Assembly: GCA_018296165.2 (NCBI GenBank)
Contig: JACKQL020000085.1
Location: 124,001 to 188,000 of the forward strand
Reading direction: 5' to 3'
Source of the DNA: Termitomyces sp. T153
Lineage: Eukaryota > Basidiomycota > Agaricomycetes > Agaricales > Lyophyllaceae
DNA: 64,000 nt
Every line of letters begins with the position of its first letter. Within the stretch, counting starts at the first letter, position 1. A model generated the notes under the pieces. It was not told the DNA's origin, ran no database searches, and saw only the letters and a list, made by a program, of their open reading frames with translations. Made by a program: the position numbers and the translations under genes. Positions 23,429-33,113 of the stretch are shown here, piece after piece.

Positions 23429-23473
23429 GGCGTGGGAAAGTGCGTGGCTCGCCGCTTTCCTTCCGCCAGCCAC
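23429..23473. promoter_or_regulatory. Very short divergent spacer, desaturase / Pal1
   Basis: Only 45 bp separate the two predicted ATGs. If both starts are right, promoter elements and 5' UTRs must overlap the opposite gene. Sequence is GC-rich with no clear TATA box. Confidence 0.5.
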
Positions 23474-24533
23474 ATGCCTCCCCGCGACATCGCCGACGCC
23501 GTCCGCGACACCGTCACTGTCCGCGGCCGCACCCGCGTCGCCCGCAGCAACACTGCCCAGCACGTCGTCTCTCTCTCCCCAGGCCTGTCGCTGACTATCT
23601 GCAGGACACCGCCCGCGGCTGCCTCCAAGCACCCCGCCCGTCGCTCCCACTCCCAGGAGTCCAAGGGCAAGAAGACCAAGAAGGGCTCCCAGCACGCCGA
23701 TGTCATCGACCGCCTCGACTTTACCGGCGTGGGCCCCAGTGAGTCCCCTGCAGTCTCTCCAGCCACTCCTGATCACCGTCGCAGTGTTCCACCACGACGG
23801 CCCCTTTGATGCATGTGCCCCCTCGCGCAACCGCCAGCGCAGCAACGCCCCCATGTTCGCATGGTCCCACCGCCAGGAGGACGCCGCAGACCCCGCCGCA
23901 CACAGGGCCCCAGACCAGCCCAAGAAAAAGGTCGACGCCATCGCCGAGGCCTGGGGCATCCACGAGCCAGAGCCCTTTGAGGACTTTGCCGCAGGAGGTG
24001 GCACAGGCAAAGACACGCCCGCCAGCTCCATCTACAATGGCCGCGACTCCCACCACAAGAAACGCCCGGCAAGACCCCAGCCTGATCAGCAGGCCAAGCG
24101 CTCTGTCCCCCCTCCTCAGCCCATATTTGTCCCCGACAGCCCTCAGTCGTCGCCACCCCAGCGCAAAAAGTCGCTCATGCAGCGCATCCGCAACATGCGC
24201 GACGCCCCCAACGTCCCCGTCACCGCCGACTACGACCCCCCCTCCGAACCCATCCCTGCCCGCCCCACCCATCGCTCCCAGAACTCGGGCTCCTTCCTCG
24301 GTCGATTCGCTGCCCCCCGCCCCGCCCAGCCCCCCGCCGAGCCTTTCGTCTACATCGAACCAAGTCTCTCCAACAAGGAGCTCCCCCCGCCCCCCCTCGA
24401 AAGCGGGAGCCCACCCGAAGTAGCTGGCTACTTTGACTCTGCCAATCGCACTAATTCTGGGTCTCCAGGCATCGTCAGAAAGACCAGTCTCATGAAGAAA
24501 GTCGGCCGCGTCGTTGGCCGCAACCGACAATGA
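23474..24533 (+). CDS. pal1: Pal1 family cell-morphology protein
   Basis: Cortical protein of the Pal1 family, linked in yeasts to cylindrical growth and early endocytosis. Two exons (intron 23739-23784) give 337 aa. The Pal1 core spans the intron: DVIDRLDFTGVGPM then FHHDGPFDACAPSRNR and APMFAW. The rest is disordered, Pro/Ser/Arg-rich, with basic patches (RKKSLMQRIRNMR, LMKKVGRVVGRNR at the end). Long open frames on every strand here are due to high GC and are not genes. The exact N-terminus is uncertain because the frame is open far upstream; MPPRDIADAV is the first ATG after the desaturase start. Confidence 0.87.
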
Positions 24534-24690
24534 TCGATCCATCGTTTCTTTCTTGCTTTCTCTTCCCATGTACATACTACTCTTCCATACCATATATCCT
24601 GTTAGGCGAGATGTAGTGCTGACAACGTTGTCTTTTTTTTTTCTTTTACTTGTATTGTATGCCCACCATGTACGACCCATGAAATGCCAT

Positions 24691-26352
24691 CTATTCACGC
24701 TGCAGTCTAACCTTAATGCCAGCACTCTCCAGAGCATCTTTGACGTCCGCAATCCCAACTTCTTCCCGATGGAAGATCCCAGCTGCCAGTCCAGCCTCGA
24801 CCCCAGTTTCCCGAAACACTTGTACAAAATCCTCCTTGCTGCCAGCCCCGCTACTAGCAATCACCGGTATATGCACGTTCTTCTTTACCAGTTTCAGCAG
24901 ATCTAGATCAAACCCAAGCCCCGTGCCATCCCGGTCGATGCTATTGACCAAGATTTCCCCAGCTCCAAGAGCTTCCACACCCCGCGCAAGCTCCGCGACA
25001 GAGACTTGCCGCGATTCCCGTCCACCAGAGACCGTGCACTGATACCACCACGCCTTTCCCTTTTCCGTAACGACTTCGTCCCTGTACGGCCCGTCATATG
25101 TTTCCGCATCCACATATACTCTCCGCGGATCTACAGACACCACAACCGCTTGTCTTCCGTACGCATGTGCGATCGTCTCAATTGCGCTGGTGCCGTCGCC
25201 CTTGCCGGCTGCGCGCAGCCGCTCCACGGCGTACACTGCCTCGGACCCAATACTAACCTTGTCGGCCCCCGCACGAAAGTACGCACCGGCCACCTCGAGC
25301 GCACTGCGCTTCGTCCCGTCCGGATCCACAGTGTCCTTGATCCCTCCACCGATGGTGAGCGGCACAAACACGCACTCGGCAGCAGCCCGCACGACAGCGA
25401 GCATAGGCTGGTCCTGTAGCGGCGAGTGGCGGAAGGAGGTGATGTTGAGCAGACACAGCTCGTCTGCGCCCTGCTCATAGTACCGTGCGGCGAGCCCCAC
25501 TGGCTTGCCGAGGTTGCGCACTTGGCCCGCGACGGCAGATGTACAGTCGGCTTTTTCACGCACGTCGTATTGATCGCCTTTGGTGACGACGAGATCACCC
25601 TGGTCGTTCGCTCGGACATCCATGCATGCAACGATGCGCTTCGTGAGACCGTGCGTGCGCTTCAGAACAGGAGATGCACTCTCAGACTCAAATTCGGGAT
25701 TTCGGAGCCAGGCATCGAGAAGGTTGAGCCCAGCCGTCCCAGATTTCTCCGGGTGGAATTGGGTGCCGAACACGTTGCCTTTACGGACGATCGAAATGAA
25801 GAGCTCGCGCCCGTACTGTGTAGTACTGTGCACCCACTCGGCGGCAGCAGGGTATTTTTCCGGGTTATACTTTGCACAGAATGAGTGCACGAAATAATAG
25901 TGCACGGGGTCTACCGTCTTGTGGATGAGCTCAGCTGAATTCCACCCAATGTGAGGAACGGCTTTGTCACTGCTGTCGAACTCTTCAATAGGACACGGGA
26001 TCACGCCCAAACCTGGATACGATGACTCGGCAGATGACTCAAAGAGAATCTGCATGCCAATGCAGATGCCCATAAAGGGGCGGCCCGATTGTATATACTT
26101 GAGCAATGGCTCGCGCAGACCACGGGACTCGAGAGACTGTACGGCACTACCAAACGCGCCGACTCCCGGAAAGATGAGAATCTAATTCAGTGGTGAGGAG
26201 GAGGTTGGGATGCGGGGCAAGGTGGGACTGACGGTGGCATTGTCAAAATCTGCAGGAGTAGATATCCATTTGAACGAATGACCTAGACGTGTGAGGGAGT
26301 TTGCGAGGCTCTGGACGTTTCCTGCGCCATAGTCGAGCAGGTAAAGCCCCAT
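24691..26352 (-). CDS. HIS7: Imidazole glycerol phosphate synthase, bifunctional HisH-HisF
   Basis: Fifth step of histidine synthesis: glutamine-derived ammonia plus PRFAR gives IGP and AICAR. 536 aa, one intron (26182-26232). Residues 1-210 are the class I glutaminase: MGLYLLDYGAGN, GICIGMQILFE with the nucleophile Cys, and the His-Glu pair in GTQFHPEKSG. Residues about 230-536 are the HisF barrel: RIVACMDVR, CLLNITSF, PLTIGGGI, DKVSIGS, VVSVDPRR, NSIDRDGTGLGFDLDLL and VIASSGAGS. Divergent from SER3. Confidence 0.97.
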
Positions 26353-26493
26353 CGTAGTCAGATACTAGAAAGATCCCGGGCCGGTCAAAATCACCCTGAT
26401 CGAGTGATCGGGTTTTTTTTTTTTCGAAAGTGTTGCGTGCTCTAATCTCTAATATAAAGACGAAGTCAGCCCCTTGTTCCGCTCCACCCCACC
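26353..26493. promoter_or_regulatory. Shared HIS7/SER3 upstream region
   Basis: 141 bp between the two ATGs. It holds an AT-rich T-tract (about 26409-26424) and an inverted GATCGAGTGATC element. I see no TGACTCA Gcn4-type site although both genes make amino acids. Confidence 0.4.
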
Positions 26494-27903
26494 ATGTCTA
26501 TCACCAACCGTACCTCCGTCGCCGCATCTCCCACCTTCTCTGTCCAAGATCGCGCCCTTCGCCGCAGATCTGTACAAGACATCCCTCCGCGTTTCCTTCA
26601 TCCCCTCCAGAATGATCGTATCCGTCTTCTCATCCTTGAAAATATCTCTCAGGAGGCAGTGTCTGCTTTCCGTACACTGGGCTTCCATGTCGATCACTAC
26701 ACCACCGCCATGACCGAGGACCAGCTCGTCGAAAAGATCGCTACATACCATGCCATCGGTATCCGCAGCAAAACAAAAATCACCCAACGAGTCATCAACG
26801 CCGCACCTAGAGTGTGTCTCGTCCATTTTGTTACTGAATGAGTAGCTCATCTTTCGAGACAGCTCCTAGCCATTGGATGTTTCTGTATTGGCACAAACCA
26901 GGTCGATCTTAACGCTGCTGCTGCCGCCGGTATCCCCGTCTTCAACTCCCCCTTCTCCAACTCGCGCTCGGTCGCGGAACTCGTCATGGCCGAACTCATC
27001 GCCCTCTCCCGCCAACTATTCGAACGCTCCTACGAACTCCGCAATGGTACCTGGAACAAGAAATCCAAGGGCTGCTGGGAGGTCCGGGGCAAAACACTCG
27101 GCATCGTCGGTTACGGCCACATCGGCTCCCAATTATCCGTCCTCGCAGAATCATTCGGTATGCGCGTTCTCTTCCACGATATCATCAACATCATGCCTCT
27201 CGGCACCGCACGCCAAATGCCTACCCTCTCAGCCCTCCTCGCAGACTCCGACTTTGTAACCCTCCACGTACCCGAGCTTCCTGAAACTACAAATCTCATT
27301 TCAGCCCAGCAGCTCAGCGAGATGAAGCAGGGCTCATATCTCATAAACAACGCCCGTGGAAAGGTCGTTGATATCCCCGCTCTCATTGATGCCCTGAAAT
27401 CCGGCCATCTCGCCGGCGCCGCAATAGACGTATTCCCCAACGAGCCTGGCTCAAACGGTCCAGGGTTCAACGACAACTTGAATGCTTGGGCTACCGAGCT
27501 GAGAAATCTCCCCAACGTCATCCTCACGCCCCACATTGGTGGTTCGACTGAAGAAGCCCAGCGCATGATCGGTGACGAGGTCGCACAAGCTCTCTCCAGC
27601 TACCTCGGCTACGGCTCCACCATTGGCGCCGTCAACTTCCCCGAAGTCGACCTCCGTCCAATCACCGCCGAGCAGGACAGCCAAATACGTATATGCCACG
27701 TACACAAAAACCAGCCTGGCGTCCTCAGGCAGATCAACGAGGTTCTGTCACCGTACAACGTCGAGAAGCAATACTCGGACTCCAAGAGCGATATCGCGTA
27801 TGTCATGGCTGACATTGCGAACGTTTCTCGAGCAGATGTTGGCAAGCTCCAAGAACTCATTAGCCACACGGACGCCAATATCCTCACTCGTTTCCTCGCT
27901 TGA
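26494..27903 (+). CDS. SER3: D-3-phosphoglycerate dehydrogenase
   Basis: First step of serine synthesis: 3-phosphoglycerate plus NAD to 3-phosphohydroxypyruvate. 452 aa, one intron (26812-26862). N-terminal substrate half IRLLILENISQEAVSAF, IGIRSKTKIT, GCFCIGTNQVDL; Rossmann core GIVGYGHIGSQLSVLAES; catalytic Arg in NNARGKVVDIPAL, Glu in NEPGS and His in LTPHIGGSTEEAQ; C-terminal ACT domain RICHVHKNQPGVLRQINE. Length and order match Ser3/Ser33. Confidence 0.97.
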
Positions 27904-28092
27904 GACAAAATGAAGCATCTTTGGTGTCTCAACGGCACCCATCTCATCTGTTATTTTCTATCGCAATATTGTACCCATTCAACTGGACACCCATAGATAT
28001 TAGTGCTTGCATGCTGTTTTACAAGGAATTTGTGTACTACCAATATAGTCTCTTTCGATACCAAATAAAAAAAAGAGCACACGAAGTGTTCA

Positions 28093-29378
28093 TCAAGCGT
28101 CCTCCTCGGGATCCCCAATACCACTGGCGAGAATCGCAAAATGCGTTTCCATCTCTGGTAGACATGGCGAGTCATAAATCTTGCACGATCGTGTATTCCC
28201 GCGTCCCTTCTTGAGTTGCAATCTACAGCCGACCAGTCAGAGTTGATAATCCCAATACAAAATTTGACACGCACCGAGTAGTTGAAGCGTGAGCCATGAT
28301 ATTTCCTCCGATGGGCTTCTTCTCGTTGCTTGCATATGGGCCTGCTGCCGCGTCAGGGTTGGACATGACTTGATTTGTTACGACAACTGCGATGCCGAAC
28401 TGCAAGAGCCCCGTGATTCAACATGACAACGTGAAAGGAGAATAAATACCTCATCGGCTAGACGTTGGAGGGTACGAAGGAATCTTCCTAGATGATTTTG
28501 ACGAGATGACAATTCGCCTCGACCACTGAAATCGGTGCGATATAGTGCAGTACAAGAGTCTACTATGAGGAGGCAGAACCTGTGCATATGTTGAGATGAA
28601 CCCATTGTACCCTTCGGAACACTTCGAGGTTACCTAGACTCAGACATTAACGCACTGGCACTGGTTAGAAGTGCATTCTGATGGTCCGCGTTGTAAGCTC
28701 TCGCATATGCAACATTATCGAGAACCTCTTCTCCATTCAAACCATACCGTTCCGCGACTGCGAGAAGACGCACTGGCCGGAAAGTGCCCTCCGTGTCGAT
28801 ATACAAGCACTTGCCCTCGCCGCCACCCATGCTCACTGGAAGCTGGCAGGTCACAGCAAGTGTGTGGCATATCTGAGATTTCCCCGTTCTGAACTCTCCA
28901 AAAAGCTCAGTGATCGCACCAGTCTCGATACCACCTTCGCAGACGACTAAGCGCGCATACAAAGAAAGAGCCAAAAATATTTGGAACACACCTCCCAAGA
29001 GAGCATCAAGCTGTTTTGAGCCGGTGGTAATGTGCACAAGTTCAGACCTTCGCGCATGAACTTCTGTAGCACTTTGAAACCCCAAAGGAACGATCTTCTG
29101 AGCTGTGCACTGTGTCAGCTAGCATGAACGCGTTCAATCTGGGGCTAACCCTCCGCTAGGATCTTGTCCGCTTTCTGATCAGAGATTCCCTTGATTGTGA
29201 CAAGATGTTTCTTAGGGGTGAACGCGACCGCTTCGACCGTGTTCAGACCCGCCTCTGCGAGCTTCTTGATGTCATTGGGGTGAATGCCCGCTTCTTGGAG
29301 CTTATTGACAAGGAGAGGTCCAGTAAACGCGTAGTCTTCACCGACTTCTTCTTCGGGTGGTTGGGATGCTTGAGACAT
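28093..29378 (-). CDS. RAD51: Recombinase Rad51
   Basis: RecA-family strand-exchange protein for homologous recombination. Six exons, about 340 aa. N-terminal helix-hairpin-helix part [36 protein letters not shown]; ATPase core with Walker [24 protein letters not shown], Walker [25 protein letters not shown] and [14 protein letters not shown]; ends [11 protein letters not shown]. The pattern [10 protein letters not shown] marks Rad51 rather than Dmc1. Convergent with SER3. Confidence 0.96.
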
Positions 29379-29584
29379 GACCGCCGAGGCTGAAGTAAAC
29401 GTTTATGTCGTACACGCGCAACGTACAAGTCGGAGATGAACAAGTAGATGCACGCGATCGTGCACGTGTCCGCGTCACGCTTAGCTCATTTTTGAGGACC
29501 CACTACTATAACTACCTAGCTAGCGGGCATCTCATCGATTGTGCTGAACGCCAAGCTATTTCTGCACATCAATACGTAGAAAAT

Positions 29585-31006
29585 ATGTCATTGTCTGCCC
29601 AGGACCAGAAGTGCTACACTCACATCCTGCCCGATGAGCTACTGTCCGCCATTTTTGATATAGGCGCCCAGTCTGCGGATAATGAGCTCAGCTTTCCTAT
29701 GGTCGTCTCAGCTGTGTCTCTGCGCTGGAGACACGTTGCAATTAGCACACTTTCACTGTGGACCTCAATTCTTGTCGATTTTTCCAACGCCAGGCGAAAA
29801 TCCTTTGGCTGTAATTTCCTCCTCTTCTTTGAGAGGTCCAAAGTGCAACCCCTATATATCACTATTCGCTTCTTCCACTTACCGTTTACCTCCTGTGTCT
29901 ACAAAGACTTATCGGAAGCAATCAGCAAAAATACGGGTCGTATCCGCGAGATTGTCATATCCATTGACTACCTGAGTGATCTCCACTGGCATGATTTCGT
30001 GTCGCCTTTCAATTCCCTTCCCTTTCCAATCCTCTCCCGCCTTGAAATTGATTCCCATGGTCGCCAATGCTTCTCGAAGCACGCACCTCTTTTTACTGGA
30101 GCCATGCACATCCGGTCGATGGTGTTTCCCAAGTGTCCTATATGTGCCCCATTAGGCCCTGATTTAACACATCTGGAGATTCGCAAACTAACATGCGATG
30201 TTGATCAATTACGAGCCGTTTTTCAGGCATCGCCTTCTTTACATACGCTCACTATCTACAAATTTGGAGTTCGTATCTGGGAAGATAACGATTCGTCCAT
30301 TACGGCCTCTTCATTGCACACTTTGAATCTCACGATTCATAACGATCAGTTTCCCCACGGTACTTGCGTTTCCCTTTTGCCACATCTTGTGACACCCAAC
30401 CTCATTAATCTGACGGTGAAGTTATCTTACGGTGAATTTACTTTCGCCCAACATTTCAGCACATTGCCCAAAATCGAGAAATTGACGATTGTCGGTTTTG
30501 TCTTGACCCCAGAAGATGGTCTTGTCATTCAACAGTGGTCATCTCTAATACACGTTGAACTGATTGAGACTGACCATACATGTCTATGGAGCAATCCTCA
30601 AGTCATTGGTTCTCCTGATCCCTGGCGTAATCTCACTGCTGTCACCCTTGACGACCCATCGTCCTTTGGTAGAGTGCAAATGGTGGAAGCGATTCGACGG
30701 TCGTGCACCCAGTCTCCTAGGACCATCACACTCAACATCAATACCTGGTATCCCAGCCATATAGAAGAATTACGGTCGGAATTACCAAACGCGGTCTTAA
30801 ATCGTATCACTATCAAGCGAGAATTTGCCTCTCTCTTTCACTACGATACCTCCGGTGACGACGACGATTGGTCAGATGGAAGTGACGACTACTACGGAGA
30901 TATACCAGACATAGACGACATTGACTATGAACTCGACGTCGAGCTGGATCCATATTCACATTATTATGATGATGACGATAGTTTTGACGAGGAATATGAA
31001 CAGTAG
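29585..31006 (+). CDS. F-box protein with acidic tail
   Basis: Agaricomycete-type F-box protein, probably a substrate adaptor of an SCF ubiquitin ligase. Intronless from MSLSAQDQKC, 473 aa. F-box near residues 14-60: HILPDELLSAIFDIG, VVSAVSLRWRHVAISTLSLW. The middle shows leucine-rich strands typical of the expanded fungal family. The last 60 residues are Asp/Tyr-rich (DIDDIDYELDVELDPY, DDDDSFDEEYEQ). The frame is open further 5' to 29405, but that would place the start 26 bp from the RAD51 ATG, so the internal Met next to the F-box was preferred. Confidence 0.85.
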   Translation: MSLSAQDQKCYTHILPDELLSAIFDIGAQSADNELSFPMVVSAVSLRWRHVAISTLSLWTSILVDFSNARRKSFGCNFLLFFERSKVQPLYITIRFFHLPFTSCVYKDLSEAISKNTGRIREIVISIDYLSDLHWHDFVSPFNSLPFPILSRLEIDSHGRQCFSKHAPLFTGAMHIRSMVFPKCPICAPLGPDLTHLEIRKLTCDVDQLRAVFQASPSLHTLTIYKFGVRIWEDNDSSITASSLHTLNLTIHNDQFPHGTCVSLLPHLVTPNLINLTVKLSYGEFTFAQHFSTLPKIEKLTIVGFVLTPEDGLVIQQWSSLIHVELIETDHTCLWSNPQVIGSPDPWRNLTAVTLDDPSSFGRVQMVEAIRRSCTQSPRTITLNINTWYPSHIEELRSELPNAVLNRITIKREFASLFHYDTSGDDDDWSDGSDDYYGDIPDIDDIDYELDVELDPYSHYYDDDDSFDEEYEQ

Positions 31007-31026
31007 GCAAATGAAAATGATCGAGA

Positions 31027-31959
31027 TTAGGGAGTTTCGTCAGTGATGGGAACAGAAGCAATGGGTACATCCTTTCTATATGTCCGTTCCAAATACGATA
31101 CTGCCTTCAAGTCCAACACCACTCTTGGCCACTTGAGTATTTCATACACATTGAGCTTGTCTGTTGTGACCAATTTTACTTCTTCGATGTTTGCGATCGC
31201 CCGTTCCAAGCTAGCGGGGGGTTTCTCTTCTCCAGTGACAAAGAGGGTTTTCCGCATCCCAAGGTAGTCAATCCTCTGGGCAAGATGTTTGGTTTTGCCA
31301 TGTGGCCAGCTGAGTTGTGTCATGATACCGAGCTTCCGGTCCCGCATTTTGGCACTCAGGGCGACCCGCATACCCATTTGAATAACTTTTCGAGGCAATT
31401 TGGTACTGAAATCGCGTGGTTTGGGGCCGAACGCGACACCACCACCCACTAGCACTGGACTTTGTGCGTCGCCCAAACGTGCCCTGCCACTACCTTTTTG
31501 TCGGCGAATCTTGATTCCAGAACCCCGGACCTCACCACGAGTCTTGGTGCTGGCAGACCCTTGTCGAAGAGAGTCAAGATATTGTACAACACATAGATGA
31601 AGTATATCGGTGCGTAGAGGGTGGTCGAAAACGGTGGGATCGAGGGCAGCTACAGAGGTGTCTGCAGGATGAGTAGAGCCTGCCAATGGTTGGGAAAGAC
31701 CGAGATACACAGGTTCAAGGATAGGTTCGACTGGTTTGAGATGAGCATTGGAATCAATCATCAACAGCAAGATGACTGCACCTATTTTGGAGGGCGGCGT
31801 GGGCGTGGACTTATTACCTGCGGAGCTAACCAGTCGAGCCATGGTACGAACAGCAGCACGACTCGAGGACTAGAAAAAAATCATAAGAAAGTAATGTATT
31901 TTGCAGCTTAAGATACATACAACACCCGCATTTGCGCGGAATGCCAAAGACCTGAACAT
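31027..31959 (-). CDS. Mitochondrial ribosomal protein uL4m
   Basis: L4-family protein of the mitochondrial large subunit. Three exons; basic presequence MFRSLAFRANAGVSSSRAA for import, then VYLGLSQPLAG, the L4 loop GSGIKIRRQKGSGRARLGD and GGVAFGPKPRDFSTKLPRK, ending PITDETP. Spacing and motifs match fungal YmL6/uL4m. Head to head with RPS16. Confidence 0.93.
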
Positions 31960-32222
31960 GACGATGCGCGGCCGCTGGATGGTGGTCTGTGCGCTAGCAG
32001 ATGGGAGTCTGGAAAGAGACTATGCTTAGTCAGCTTCCTCCGGCAAACGCCGAGTGGAACTGGACAGGTGTTGTAAGCCACAAGCGTTGGTCTTGCGAAA
32101 TATTATCGGCGCCGGCCTCGACGACTTCAAGAAGGTGTGCCCCTCCTCTGCCTGGCAGCCTCTCCTTTTCTGACCCTTGTACAGACTAACTCGCCGCAAC
32201 CCCGTCGGCTCAACCTCTCAAA

Positions 32223-32769
32223 ATGGCTACATCTGCAAAGGCCGTCCAGACATTCGGCAAAAAGAAGGCACGTCTACTGCCTCTCATCGATGCACTGTGC
32301 TCTAGTGATAACAATCCTCGGGCTCCAGACTGCAACCGCTGTCGCCCATGCTAAGGAGGGCCGCGGTCTCATCCGTATCAATGGTTCCCCCATCAACCTT
32401 GTTCAACCCGAAATCTTGCGTTTGAAGGTTTACGAGCCTATCCTTGTTGCTGGAGAAGATTCCTTCAGCGTCCTCGACATTCGGGTTCGGGTGAAGGGAG
32501 GTGGACACACGTCGCAGGTGTATGCTATTCGTCAGGCCATTGCCAAGGCTCTCGTCGCATATTACGCCAAATATATTGATGCATACAGCGCGCTAGAGCT
32601 CAAGAAGAAGCTCGTAGCCTATGACCGTACCCTCTTGATTGCAGACCCCAGGCGGATGGAACCCAAGAAGTTCGGTGGTGCTGGTGCTCGTGCTCGCAGA
32701 CAAAAGAGGTTTGTTTCTTGGATGCTCGGTTTCTATATTGTCTCATGTCTTGCCCTCAGTTATCGTTAA
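32223..32769 (+). CDS. RPS16: 40S ribosomal protein S16 (uS9)
   Basis: Cytosolic small-subunit protein. Three exons (32223-32267, 32329-32708, 32760-32769) give 144 aa: [52 protein letters not shown], and the last three residues YR plus stop on a 10-bp exon. The first intron has GC at its donor (AAG|GCACGT) with a normal AG acceptor; no GT in reach keeps the conserved protein sequence. Confidence 0.96.
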
Positions 32770-33113
32770 ACATCTCCTCTGTATCGTACTGTGTATGCAA
32801 CCGCTTCATGTTCCTTTCACATGCCCCATGCCATGCACTGTGTGCGAAATATGACATTTGCAAGTCCCAAACCCATTTTGATAATCTATCTAAAATTCTT
32901 TGAGTTGAATCATTGGTTTGGAGAAACTTCTCGAGCTCTATTGTTAGTACATAGATATTCAATCAACGATGATTTACTGGTTGAGTGTCAAGTGATGATA
33001 ATGTTGTCACGTGTAATGCCCATGCACATCTCTGGTTGTAGTTTGCATCGTTCTAATTTTCTACAAGAACCGCTGCCAGTCTGCGACTGTGCTGTCAAGG
33101 ATCCCTTGATTCG
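32770..33113. other. Intergenic, no feature seen
   Basis: 3' flank of RPS16 and promoter side of the next gene; AT-rich, no repeat, tRNA or ORF that I can support. Confidence 0.6.

Noticed and set aside
22640..24860. Very long open frames on several strands across the desaturase and Pal1 genes
   Set aside because: They are shadows caused by high GC and codon bias; only the frames with desaturase and Pal1 motifs make sense.
24691..27903. HIS7/SER3 as part of a biosynthetic gene cluster
   Set aside because: Both are primary-metabolism genes; no tailoring or backbone enzymes nearby.
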